DNA of 64,000 bases from Nisaea sp. (lineage in GTDB: Bacteria > Pseudomonadota > Alphaproteobacteria > Thalassobaculales > Thalassobaculaceae): contig NZ_JAXMNY010000001.1 of NCBI RefSeq assembly GCF_034670185.1, positions 1,674,001-1,738,000 of the forward strand, written 5' to 3'. How positions within the stretch are numbered: the first letter of the stretch is position 1; the number at the start of each line of letters is the position of its first letter. Below, one piece after another: positions 37,971 to 46,229 of this stretch. Position numbers and translations under genes: made by a program. The notes beneath the pieces are model-generated. The model was not told where the DNA came from. It did not search any database and saw only the letters and a list, made by a program, of their open reading frames with translations.

Positions 37971-38987
37971 CTATCGAGCCGTCGAGAACAGCATATCCGC
38001 AAGCGCGATATAGAGCGGAATGCCAATCACAACATTGAACGGAAACGTCACACCGAGCGAGAGCGTCGTGTAGATCGCCGGATTAGCCTGCGGCAGCGCA
38101 AGCCGCATCGCCGCAGGCACCGCGATATACGAAGCACTGGCTGCAAGCACCATCATCAGCGCCTTTCCGGGCACTGACAGGTCGAGGGGCCACACCGCCA
38201 AAGCCATCAGCGCCGCGCCGATGAGCGGCATGTAGAGCCCGAAAAGGATGGGACCGGCTGATATTGCCTTGCGGTTCTGCAACAAACCACGCCCCGCCAC
38301 AGCGCCCATATCGAGCAGGAACAGGCAAAGCACGCCTTTGAACGGATCCACGATAAACGGTTTGACGTCAGCCAATCCTGCCGGCCCCGTGAACCACCCG
38401 ATAGCGACCGCTCCAAGCAGCAGGACAACCGAACTGTTGAGCGCCGCTTCACGGATTGAGATAGACGGCACGGTTTCCCCTCCGCCCTTCACAACGGCGC
38501 CACCCGACCGACCTGACGCAGCAGCCAGCCAGAGACCGGCGACAATGGCAGGCGCTTCCATCGCGGCAGCGACAGCAACAAGAATGCCCTCCGCCGTATC
38601 TCCCCGATCGGAAAGCACCTGAATTGCGGTAAGGAACGTCACAATGCTGATCGACCCGTAGTGGGCCGCAACCGCCGCGGCATCGGTCCGGCTGAGACGG
38701 CTTGTCGAACGGAGAGCCGCGTATCCGACAAACGGGAACAAGGCGCTGAAAAGGATGCCGACTGCGAGCGGAAGGAAACTCGCAAGCCCGGCGCCAGTCT
38801 CAGCGATCCCCACACCGCCCTTGAAGCCAATCGCAAGCATCAGATAAAGCGCTACGGTCTTGGCGACCGGCTGCGGTAGCGACAGGTCGACACGCGCCAG
38901 CGCCGCAGCGAAGCCCAGGATGAAGAAAAGCACCACCGGCGACCCCAAGGTGCCGGCGGCAAGGCCCAGGAGGGAACTCAGGTCCAT
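37971..38987 (-). CDS. sbtA: SbtA family sodium-dependent bicarbonate transporter
   Basis: 338-residue membrane protein with about ten helices in two inverted halves. Family landmarks include the first helix VVLFFILGFAAALARVDLSL, the AIGFKGGVGIAE loop, and AAHYGSISIVTFLTA, which carries the substrate/sodium contacts known from cyanobacterial SbtA. Imports bicarbonate driven by Na+. Four bases after nhaA and followed by sbtB, one transcription unit. No RuBisCO, carboxysome or carbonic anhydrase genes in the window; in a heterotroph the bicarbonate could supply PEP carboxylase and other carboxylases. Confidence 0.9.
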   Translation of the reverse strand: MDLSSLLGLAAGTLGSPVVLFFILGFAAALARVDLSLPQPVAKTVALYLMLAIGFKGGVGIAETGAGLASFLPLAVGILFSALFPFVGYAALRSTSRLSRTDAAAVAAHYGSISIVTFLTAIQVLSDRGDTAEGILVAVAAAMEAPAIVAGLWLAAASGRSGGAVVKGGGETVPSISIREAALNSSVVLLLGAVAIGWFTGPAGLADVKPFIVDPFKGVLCLFLLDMGAVAGRGLLQNRKAISAGPILFGLYMPLIGAALMALAVWPLDLSVPGKALMMVLAASASYIAVPAAMRLALPQANPAIYTTLSLGVTFPFNVVIGIPLYIALADMLFSTAR

Positions 38988-38991
38988 ACAG

Positions 38992-40209
38992 TCACGCCTT
39001 CACCGGGGCGGCGGCTGCGGTCGGTTCGGCGGATCGTCGCGTCGCAAACTTGAGGACGGTGTAACCCAGCAATCCCGAAAGAATAGAGCCACTCATGACA
39101 CCAAGCCGGACAGCGCGGGCATGTTCGACATCCGCGAAGGCGAGCGTGCCGATGAAAAGGCTCATGGTGAAACCGATGCCTGCCAGCAAGGAGACGCCAT
39201 AGATTTGCAGGAACGACGTGTCCTTGGGAAGACGCGTGAAGCCGGATTTGATGGCAAGCACCGCGAAGCCGAACACGCCCACCTGCTTGCCGACGAACAG
39301 TCCAAGGGCAATGCCAAGCGGCAGAGGTGCCAGCAGGTCTTCCAGCGAAAGGCCGGCAAGCGGAATGCCCGCGTTGGCGAAGGCGAAGACTGGCATGATG
39401 AAGAACCCGATCCATGGTTTCAGGTCGTGTTCAAGCCGCAGCAGAGGCGGCTCCTCGTCTTCTTTGGTCCGGAGCGGGATGGTCAGGCCGATGACAACGC
39501 CGGCAAGCGTCGCGTGCACGCCGGACTTCAGCACGCAAACCCACATCACAATACCGACCAATACATAGGGTGTAATACGCGTCACACCCATTCGGTTCAT
39601 CACGAACAGAATTGCGGCCCCGACCAGGCCGGACAGCAGAGCTATCTCGGACAGATCCGCCGTGTAGAAGAGTGCAATGATAACAATGGCGCCGAGATCG
39701 TCGATGATCGCCAGCGACAGCAGGAACACCTTGAGTGCCGGAGGCACACCCTTCCCCAGAAGCGCCAGAACGCCGAGGGCAAAGGCGATATCGGTGGCGG
39801 CCGGGATCGCCCAACCCTGCATTTCCGCCGCTTGTCCCCAGGTAAAGAAGAGAAAAACCAGCGCCGGCACCGCCATTCCGCCAATCGCGGCAACGGTCGG
39901 CAGCGCCGCCTCGCGCGGATCAGAGAGATGGCCGTCCACCAGCTCCCGTTTGATTTCCAGAGCGACATAAAAGAAGAATATCGCCATCAAACCATCATTA
40001 ACCCACAATAGCAGTGGCTTATCAATGAGGAGCGCTCCGATGCCTACCGTCACCTTTGTGTCGAATAGCCCGTCATAGAGCCAGGCCAGTGGCGAATTAT
40101 CCAGAATGAGCGCCATAATGGCCGCCAGGAACAACAGGACGCCGGGCGCGGCATCATGGCCCAACAGCTTCGACACGTACGGCGGCATTGCGGAAACGGG
40201 AGAAGACAT
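38992..40209 (-). CDS. nhaA: Na+/H+ antiporter NhaA
   Basis: 405-residue antiporter exchanging internal Na+ for external protons. The ion-binding aspartates sit at the proper spacing: Asp140 in PAATDIAFALG, then Asp170-Asp171 in LAIIDDLGAIVI, matching 133/163/164 of E. coli NhaA. ALEIKREL and the 12-helix profile are as expected. First gene of nhaA-sbtA-sbtB. It could expel the Na+ that SbtA lets in (inference). Divergent from a small HTH gene across an AT-rich 116-bp region with a palindrome. Confidence 0.95.
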   Translation of the reverse strand: MSSPVSAMPPYVSKLLGHDAAPGVLLFLAAIMALILDNSPLAWLYDGLFDTKVTVGIGALLIDKPLLLWVNDGLMAIFFFYVALEIKRELVDGHLSDPREAALPTVAAIGGMAVPALVFLFFTWGQAAEMQGWAIPAATDIAFALGVLALLGKGVPPALKVFLLSLAIIDDLGAIVIIALFYTADLSEIALLSGLVGAAILFVMNRMGVTRITPYVLVGIVMWVCVLKSGVHATLAGVVIGLTIPLRTKEDEEPPLLRLEHDLKPWIGFFIMPVFAFANAGIPLAGLSLEDLLAPLPLGIALGLFVGKQVGVFGFAVLAIKSGFTRLPKDTSFLQIYGVSLLAGIGFTMSLFIGTLAFADVEHARAVRLGVMSGSILSGLLGYTVLKFATRRSAEPTAAAAPVKA

Positions 40210-40249
40210 ATGGAAACCCAGTGCGTAGAAAAACTAAGAACTGGCACTG

Positions 40250-40265
40250 ATATATGATCAGATAT
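40250..40265. promoter_or_regulatory. AT-rich palindrome between nhaA and HTH gene
   Basis: ATATATGATCAGATAT, 14 of 16 positions symmetric around TGATCA, 41 nt upstream of nhaA and 61 nt upstream of the HTH gene, inside a strongly AT-rich promoter patch (about 40210-40325). A likely operator for one or both genes. Confidence 0.45.
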
Positions 40266-40325
40266 TTTAAATTCAATAAACCAATACTAAATGATAAAAA
40301 CAAACATTAGAGAACGAATGAGACA

Positions 40326-40511
40326 ATGCTGAGCCAACCGCTTCTGACCATCCACGAGGTCGCCGACCTGTTGAAAATGAAGGAAAGCACAGTCCGGAAC
40401 TGGATCCGCGATGGAGAATTGCGCGCGATCAAGATGGGCCGCGACTGGCGTGTCGCGGTGAAGGATCTGGAAATTTATCTCAACGCGCACGCGAACAGAC
40501 CAGGGGACTGA
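40326..40511 (+). CDS. Small excisionase/MerR-like helix-turn-helix protein
   Basis: 61-residue DNA-binding domain of the HTH_17 (excisionase-like) type: LLTIHEVADLLKMKESTVRNW forms the helix-turn-helix and IKMGRDWRVAVKDLEIYL the wing and last helix. Such solitary domains act as transcription factors or phage/plasmid excisionases. There is no integrase or att-like repeat near, so a regulatory role at the divergent nhaA-sbtA-sbtB promoter is more likely (inference). Confidence 0.85.
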   Translation: MLSQPLLTIHEVADLLKMKESTVRNWIRDGELRAIKMGRDWRVAVKDLEIYLNAHANRPGD

Positions 40512-40563
40512 GCGAGCACCGCAGGAAAGCCTTTAGGCGCCCGTACAAGTAAGGCTCCCTGCC

Positions 40564-40866
40564 TCAGCGCTTGCGGACGAACTCCGTCCTGAGCACCAGC
40601 CCCTTGATCCCTTCGTACTTGCAGTCGATTTCCTCGGGATTGTCCGTCAACCGGATCGACTTGATGACCGTACCCTGCTTCAGGGTCTGCCCGGCGCCCT
40701 TCACCTTCAGATCCTTGACCAGCGCCACCGAGTCCCCATCGGCAAGCACATTGCCCGCCGCGTCGCGCACTTCGTTCGCCGCAGCCTGCTCTGCCGCAAC
40801 CTCGGAGGCAGGACGCCATTCGCCGGTCGCTTCATCATAGACGTATTCGTCATCCTGGTCGGACAT
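40564..40866 (-). CDS. PhnA/YjdM domain protein (short form)
   Basis: 100 residues with the PhnA C-terminal SH3-like domain: DAAGNVLADGDSVALVKDLKVKG, the IKSIRLTDNPEEIDCKYEGIKG segment and a basic FVRKR tail. The N-terminal zinc ribbon of longer PhnA proteins is missing and replaced by an acidic stretch. Despite the name, no link to phosphonate metabolism is established. Convergent with the HTH gene. Confidence 0.9.
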   Translation of the reverse strand: MSDQDDEYVYDEATGEWRPASEVAAEQAAANEVRDAAGNVLADGDSVALVKDLKVKGAGQTLKQGTVIKSIRLTDNPEEIDCKYEGIKGLVLRTEFVRKR

Positions 40867-40957
40867 GGAGGTCTCTTTCGGGAACGGAATTGACGCCGTT
40901 CCTTATACGCCCCTGCTCTGTCGATACAACACCGTCACCACCGTCCCGCCACTCACC

Positions 40958-41590
40958 CTATGGCTTCAACAGCAGATATCCGCCCGCCGCGACGAAGAAA
41001 GCCCCCGCCAGCGTCTTAGCCTGATCCCGGTAAGCGAACCCGTCAGCCGTCACAGCCAGCCGGTGCGCCGCCAGCGCGTAGACCACCTTTACCCCGCCAA
41101 CGGAGGCCACCGTGATAGCGGAGAGCAACCCGATATCCGCCCCGGACAAAGCCCCGAGATCGACGAAGGTCGGCAGCAGACTGGCATAGAAGAAGATCGC
41201 CTTGATATCGCCGAGAGTGAGCAACAGGCCAGCCGCGAAACTCCCGACCAGACCGGCGCGCGTGCTCTTGGGCACAGGCGCACTTTCGTCGGCGGACGCT
41301 TTTGCACGCTGCCGCAGGATCAACCCCACACCCAACCAGATCAGATAGAGCCCGGCCGCATATTTGATCAGGACGAACAGCGCGCCGAGTTGGCTCGCCA
41401 GTGCGGCCATGCTCAGGATCGCCATAGTCATGAAAATCAGGTCGCCCGCCACGATCCCGGCAGCGACGGCCATGCCGTGCCGAACCCCGGACAAGGCAGA
41501 GCGGGCAACCACCAGCGCGACGCTGGAGCTCGGCAATGCCGCCATCGCGGCGAGGACGAAAAACAGCGTAAGGGCACCGACCAGACTCAT
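40958..41590 (-). CDS. LysE family translocator
   Basis: 210-residue inner-membrane protein with six helices. The N-terminal PSSSVALVVARSALSGVRHGMAVAAG in parts matches the LysE/RhtB P-G-P-type region, here PSSS, and ends with the usual gap-forming loop before LLTLGDIKAIFFYASLLPTF. Exports an amino acid or related compound. ATG 41590 is chosen; a TTG four codons upstream is open. Confidence 0.88.
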   Translation of the reverse strand: MSLVGALTLFFVLAAMAALPSSSVALVVARSALSGVRHGMAVAAGIVAGDLIFMTMAILSMAALASQLGALFVLIKYAAGLYLIWLGVGLILRQRAKASADESAPVPKSTRAGLVGSFAAGLLLTLGDIKAIFFYASLLPTFVDLGALSGADIGLLSAITVASVGGVKVVYALAAHRLAVTADGFAYRDQAKTLAGAFFVAAGGYLLLKP

Positions 41591-41611
41591 GGACTCACTC
41601 AACTCTGGGGC

Positions 41612-42166
41612 TCACTCGGGCGATGCTGAGATTTTCCGTCCGGCTTCCGGCGGATCGGACGGCGCAGGAGCAACGTCCGTAATTGACCGGTCCCGCGACG
41701 ATGGCAGGCTCGGATAGTCGATCACCGTGATGAGTTGATCGACCTTTCCGCCGCCGCATCCGACGGGAACCGTGATCGATTCGAATGCAACCCACGCATT
41801 GTTCAGTGCCCAGATCATCGAGCCCTTCCGGAAGGTCGGGACCCCGCGTGCTCTCGTCTCCCGATACCGCGCCAACATCGCCTCGGCCCCGATCTTGTAT
41901 GCGGATTTGGACACATATTTGCGGCTCAGATCCCGGCCGACCGCGCTTGCGATCTCGGTCCCGACAATCCGATGAAAGAAATCCCGGCCGTCATCGATCA
42001 CTTCAACGATCTGCACATGGCCGATCCATGGGAGCAGGCTTTCCGGCGTGAAATGCACCCGGTCCGGCACGGGAGCGCCGTCGCAGCAATCACTCCAAAA
42101 CCGACTGAAGGACAGTACGAGCGGGCTGGTAATTTCCTGTTCCGTGACGATATCCGACTTCGCCAT
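41612..42166 (-). CDS. PAS domain protein (PAS_5 type)
   Basis: 184 residues resembling the single-domain PAS_5 proteins abundant in Rhodospirillales: FSRFWSDCCDGAPVPDR at the start, then LPWIGHVQIVEVIDDGRDFFHRIVGTEI as the PAS core and a C-terminal proline-rich tail. No kinase or output domain. ATG 42166 is preferred to a longer frame at 42220. Function unknown; perhaps a ligand or redox sensor. Confidence 0.78.
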   Translation of the reverse strand: MAKSDIVTEQEITSPLVLSFSRFWSDCCDGAPVPDRVHFTPESLLPWIGHVQIVEVIDDGRDFFHRIVGTEIASAVGRDLSRKYVSKSAYKIGAEAMLARYRETRARGVPTFRKGSMIWALNNAWVAFESITVPVGCGGGKVDQLITVIDYPSLPSSRDRSITDVAPAPSDPPEAGRKISASPE

Positions 42167-42471
42167 ATTAGCTCCGCTGCCCAATCTTGCGGGAGCTGCC
42201 GGTTCCGGAACGCGGCCCACTATTTCCGAGGCAGGTTTGCAACAATCAGCCGACCATAATGACGTGAAATGAAAAATCTATAATTCCACGATAGCGTTTT
42301 CCCGATGCTCTGCAAACCTAGGTATGTAGAGCGTCTGGCAGTGGGAGCGTCCGGCCATCATCATCGGCAATTTCCAATCGCTCAGGAACGATGTCGATCT
42401 GGAAACCGCGGAAAGGCTCCACCTCGTCCCGTGACCGGCGCACACAAGCCGCATCCCCTATATCACCCAAT

Positions 42472-42559
42472 CCGTCATTCCGGCCGGAGAGCCGGGACCC
42501 AGGCGATCACAGAACGGCGCGTGCCAGTCCAGGGTCCCGCATCAAGTGCGGGATGACGA
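42472..42559 (+). repeat. Dispersed palindromic element, copy A
   Basis: About 87 bp. Outer ends CCGTCATTCC and GGGATGACGA pair. Inside are a first hairpin CCGGC-CGGAGA-GCCGG and a second hairpin CCCGCA-TCAAG-TGCGGG. Same order and orientation as copies at 45938 and 60094. Lies in the 515-bp gap 42167-42681, which otherwise holds no recognised gene. Confidence 0.85.
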
Positions 42560-42595
42560 ATTAGGGGAGATGGCTACCGTCGGCGCGACGCGGGA

Positions 42596-42624
42596 TCACA
42601 ACTCCTCGCAAAGAGAAGTTGTGA
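42596..42624 (-). terminator. Candidate terminator hairpin after acnB
   Basis: Stem TCACAACT (42596-42603) with AGTTGTGA (42617-42624), one mismatch, then CTC/GAG inside, loop GCAAA. It starts 57 nt past the acnB stop. No U-run on the minus strand. Confidence 0.4.
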
Positions 42625-42681
42625 CCAGAATTCCCACGCCTTCGGATTTCGCCCGAGAGCGCCTTAATCTCAAGGGCGGCC

Positions 42682-45474
42682 TTAGTAATGCGCCGACTGG
42701 GTATCCAGCGGCTTCTGCAGCGGCGGGGCGAATTTGGTGAGGTTGATCCCCTCGACCGCCGCCTTGTACTCATCGAGGTTCGGCGTTCTTCCGAGGATCG
42801 CGGAGAGCACGACGACCGGAGTCGACGCGAGCAGAGATTCGCCCTTCTTCTCCTTGGAATCCTCAACGACCCGACCCTCAAAGAGGCGTGTGGACGTGGC
42901 CAGAACCGTATCCCCTTTTGCCGCCTTTTCCTGGTTGCCCATGCAGAGGTTACAGCCCGGCCGCTCGAGATAAAGGATGTTCTCGTAGTCGGTGCGGGCC
43001 GTGGTCTTCGGGGCGTTGTCGTCGAATTCGAAGCCGGAATATTTCTGCAGGACTTCCCAGTCCCCCTCGACCTTCAACTCGTCGATGATGTTGTAGGTTG
43101 GGGCGGCGACGACCAGCGGGGCTTTGAACTTCACTTCGCCGCTCTGCTTTTCCAGATTGCGCAGCATCTGGGCGACGATCTTCACATCGCCCTTGTGCAC
43201 CATGCAGGAGCCGACAAAGCCGAGATCGACCTTTTTCTCTGCCTTGTAGTAGGAGATGGGCCTGATTGTGTCGTGGGTATATCGCTTGGATACATCGATA
43301 TTGTTCACATCGGGATCGGCAATCATGGGCTCATCGATCTGATCCAGGTCGACGACGACTTCGGCGAAATACTTGGCGTTATCGTCCGGAGCCAGAGCCG
43401 GTTTCTCGCCGGATTTGATCTCCGCAATGCGCTGATCTGCCTTGTCGATCAGGCCTTTCAGGACCTGGGCGTCATTATCCATGCCCTTGTCGATCATGAT
43501 CTGGATACGGCTCTTGGCGATACCGAGGGACTCGATGAGGGTATCATCCTGGGAAATACAGATGGATGCTTTTGCCTTCATCTCGGCGGTCCAGTCCGTG
43601 AACGTGAAGGCCTGGTCGGCCAGCAGCGTTCCGATATGGACCTCGATGATCCGTCCCTGGAAGACGTTATCGCCGAACTTTTCCAGCATCTGAGTCTGCG
43701 TCGCGTGGACCACGTCACGGAAATCCATGTGATCCTTCATGCTTCCCTTGAAGGTCACCTTCACAGATTCAGGGATCGGCATGGTTGCTTCGCCTGTCGC
43801 CAGAGCCAGCGCAACCGTTCCTGAGTCGGCGCCGAAAGCAACGCCCTTGGACATCCGGGTGTGAGAGTCGCCACCAATGATGATTGCCCAGTCGTCGATC
43901 GTAATGTCATTCAGCACCTTGTGAATGACGTCGGTCATGGAGTGATAGACGCCCTTCGGATCGCGCGCCGTGATCAGGCCGAACTTGTGCATGAACGCCA
44001 TCAGCCTGGGGGTATTCTCCTGCGCCTTGAAATCCCACACAGACGCCGTATGGCAGCCGGACTGATAGGCACCGTCCAGGGTCGGCGAAATGACTGTCGC
44101 GGCCATCGCCTCCAGCTCCTGGGAGGTCATCAGGCCGGTGGTGTCCTGGGAGCCAACGATATTCACCTTCACCCGAACATCGGAGCCGGCATGCAGCACG
44201 GTGCCAGGAGTGACGCCCACAGCATTTTTGTTGAAGATCTTCTCGACGGCCGTGAGGCCCTGACCCGGGTGGGAGACTTCCTTGGATGGAGCGAAGGCGG
44301 ATTTCAGCTCGATCCCCAGCGTCTCGCACGCGAGGGTCTGCAGTTTCTTGCCGAAGACGACCGCGTAGGAGCCTCCAGCCTTCATGAACTCCATTTTTTG
44401 CGGCGAGAAGGATGACGATACATCGACAAGCTCTTCGTCGCCCTCTTCGTTATAGAGTTTCTGGTCTTTCGTATCGATCTTGAGAACAGTCCCCGTCTCG
44501 ACGGAGTATTTCTGCTCCAGAATGGGGTTACCATCGTTGTTCAAAATCGGCTTGCCGCTGGAATCGAGTTTTTTGACCCAGTTCTTCAGGTCGATCCCGA
44601 CGCCGCCGGTAACGCCCACAGTCGTCAGGAAAATCGGCGAAATACCATTCGTGCCGGCAACAATCGGAGCATAATTCACAAACGGGACATAAGGGCTGGC
44701 TGGCTTGCCGGTCCACAAGGCAACGTTATTGACCCCCGACATCCGGGAGGACCCCACGCCCATTGTCCCCTTCTCGGCGATCAGCATCACTCTCTTGTCA
44801 GGATGCTGCTTTTGCAGTGCCTGAATTTCTCCCTGAGCCTTCTCGGAGATCATGCACTTTCCGTGCAGCTCCCGATCCGACCTGGAGTGTGCCTGGTTGC
44901 CGGGAGACAGCAGATCGGTGGAAATATCGCCTTCCGCGGCGATGTAGGTGACGACCTTGATTTCCTCGTCAATGTCCGGAAGCTTGGTGAAGAATTCCGC
45001 GTCCGAGTAGCTGACAAGGATATCCTTGGCGATTTCATTCCCGGCTGCGTACGCCTCCTTAAGGCGGTCGGTATCCGCGTCGTAAAGCAGAACCTGTGTT
45101 TTCAGAACTTCGGCTGCCGAGTGCGCGATAGCTTCATCATCGCCCAGGGCCAGATCGAGCAGGACCTCAACCGAGGGGCCGCCCTTCATATGGGACAAAA
45201 GCTCAAAAGCGAAGGTCGGCGAAATCTCTTCGACGACCGCTTCACCAAGAATGATTTCTTTCAGAAATTTCGCCTTTGCGCCGGCGGCACTCGTCGTTCC
45301 AGGCAACGTATTGTAGACAAGGAAATTAATGGAATCTTCCCGGTACTCGTTACCGGTATCTTTTATTTGCGCTATGAGCTCTTTTACAAGTGCCCCATCC
45401 TCAATAGGCTTGGGGTGCAAATTCTGAGTCTTCCGAGTTTCAATCTCAGCCAAGTAATCTGTGTACAAGCTCAT
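42682..45474 (-). CDS. acnB: Aconitate hydratase B (long, Bacteroidota-like form)
   Basis: 930-residue aconitase / 2-methylisocitrate dehydratase of the TCA cycle. N-terminal HEAT-like domain, a middle domain with GTMGVGSSRMSGVN, and the catalytic core with IIGGDSHTRMSKGVAFGADSG in pieces. The cluster cysteines are Cys757 (GSCMVHKG), Cys841 and Cys844 (GCNLCMGN). E. coli AcnB is 865 residues; this longer form with YTDYLAEIETRKTQNLHPKP at its start recalls Bacteroidota sequences. The first 30 codons end in G/C only about half the time, clearly lower than neighbouring genes. It lies between two direct copies of a palindromic element, suggesting acquisition by transfer. Confidence 0.95.
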   Translation of the reverse strand: MSLYTDYLAEIETRKTQNLHPKPIEDGALVKELIAQIKDTGNEYREDSINFLVYNTLPGTTSAAGAKAKFLKEIILGEAVVEEISPTFAFELLSHMKGGPSVEVLLDLALGDDEAIAHSAAEVLKTQVLLYDADTDRLKEAYAAGNEIAKDILVSYSDAEFFTKLPDIDEEIKVVTYIAAEGDISTDLLSPGNQAHSRSDRELHGKCMISEKAQGEIQALQKQHPDKRVMLIAEKGTMGVGSSRMSGVNNVALWTGKPASPYVPFVNYAPIVAGTNGISPIFLTTVGVTGGVGIDLKNWVKKLDSSGKPILNNDGNPILEQKYSVETGTVLKIDTKDQKLYNEEGDEELVDVSSSFSPQKMEFMKAGGSYAVVFGKKLQTLACETLGIELKSAFAPSKEVSHPGQGLTAVEKIFNKNAVGVTPGTVLHAGSDVRVKVNIVGSQDTTGLMTSQELEAMAATVISPTLDGAYQSGCHTASVWDFKAQENTPRLMAFMHKFGLITARDPKGVYHSMTDVIHKVLNDITIDDWAIIIGGDSHTRMSKGVAFGADSGTVALALATGEATMPIPESVKVTFKGSMKDHMDFRDVVHATQTQMLEKFGDNVFQGRIIEVHIGTLLADQAFTFTDWTAEMKAKASICISQDDTLIESLGIAKSRIQIMIDKGMDNDAQVLKGLIDKADQRIAEIKSGEKPALAPDDNAKYFAEVVVDLDQIDEPMIADPDVNNIDVSKRYTHDTIRPISYYKAEKKVDLGFVGSCMVHKGDVKIVAQMLRNLEKQSGEVKFKAPLVVAAPTYNIIDELKVEGDWEVLQKYSGFEFDDNAPKTTARTDYENILYLERPGCNLCMGNQEKAAKGDTVLATSTRLFEGRVVEDSKEKKGESLLASTPVVVLSAILGRTPNLDEYKAAVEGINLTKFAPPLQKPLDTQSAHY

Positions 45475-45937
45475 GATGGTCCCGACGCATTTGTGTTTGA
45501 TGTAATTTGAACGCCGGGCAGCAAAAGCTTCTGGCGATCCGGCGCAAAGCTTACTGGTCGCATGATTAATTCAGCGCAGATTGGCTTGCAAGGTGTTTCT
45601 GACTGGTTAACAAGGCGGGAGAATTGCAGTGAATCCGCCGTCGCGAGCAGCGTGCTGGTGGCTTCATTCGTCCATAGGGTCAGCGTTATGGAAACCGCCC
45701 CGCCGCTCGACTAATCAGACCTCACCGAAGATGAAGCCAATCGCAGGATATCGGCCCCACTCGCACCCGGCGCCGGATAAACCAGAGCGAAAAAACTCCG
45801 GCACGTCCCGACCTCGTCAAATATCACGATACGGTCCGCGTGTTCCGCCACGCGACCGTGGACAAGTTCGACAGCGAGTAATGGCTCCGCCTCACTCCAT
45901 AACCGGCGCAGGCAAGCAACATCGCCCTCCCCTCTTT
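45475..45937. other. Long intergenic stretch upstream of acnB
   Basis: No convincing gene. The first 150 bp should hold the acnB promoter; several AT-rich patches (GATTAATT, GGTTAACAAG) are seen but no clear consensus. From 45700 on, short open frames exist on both strands with no good start or ribosome site. On the plus strand a stretch ending at 45880 reads like the C terminus of a decayed protein, but nothing was recognised. Confidence 0.4.
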
Positions 45938-46025
45938 TCGTCATCCTGGCCGGAGAGCCGGGACTCAGACGATTACAGGACCGCGCGTGCCATTCGTGGG
46001 TTCCGCATCAAGTGCGGGATGATGA
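45938..46025 (+). repeat. Dispersed palindromic element, copy B
   Basis: Diverged copy of the element at 42472 and 60094: starts CGTCATCCTGGCCGGAGAG and ends CCGCATCAAGTGCGGGATGA, with the same two inner hairpins. Same orientation as copy A, so acnB is bracketed by direct copies about 3.4 kb apart. Confidence 0.85.
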
Positions 46026-46048
46026 TTTGGCTAATGGGGAAATAAGTA

Positions 46049-46221
46049 GTGTGTCCCCGCAATTCCGGGACACACCACTCAATCCAACCGGTCCGGCTGA
46101 TTAAACGGCGTGTCTTCTTTATTGAAGAGGTTGGGCTAATTAAGTAGCTCGTCCCCGCAATTGCGTCGCAATTGGTGTCCCGGCAATTGAGCACTCAATT
46201 GAGGTCTGCGTCCCAGGAATT
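46049..46221. repeat. Cluster of palindromes with a repeated GTCCCNGSAATT motif
   Basis: Four copies of GTCCCNGSAATT at 46053, 46151, 46177 and 46210. The first lies in a 9-bp stem, GTGTGTCCC (46049-46057) with GGGACACAC (46067-46075). Two further perfect palindromes follow: CAATTGCG-T-CGCAATTG (46158-46174) and CAATTGAG-CA-CTCAATTG (46184-46201). Looks like a REP-type or other structured intergenic repeat array; no coding. Confidence 0.7.
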
Positions 46222-46229
46222 CCCTATGG

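Noticed and set aside
38860..40011. 383-codon frame opposite nhaA
   Set aside because: Composition of Arg/Gln/His-rich antisense; NhaA is unmistakable on the minus strand.
40326..40511. Prophage excisionase and att site
   Set aside because: The HTH protein is excisionase-like but there is no integrase, phage gene or flanking direct repeat; a chromosomal regulator is simpler.
45711..45944. 77-codon minus-strand frame
   Set aside because: Reads a little like protein, but no start signal and no family; might be a decayed remnant only.
45629..46045. 138-codon plus-strand frame
   Set aside because: Runs through repeat copy B and has no family or ribosome site; composition unlike a real protein.
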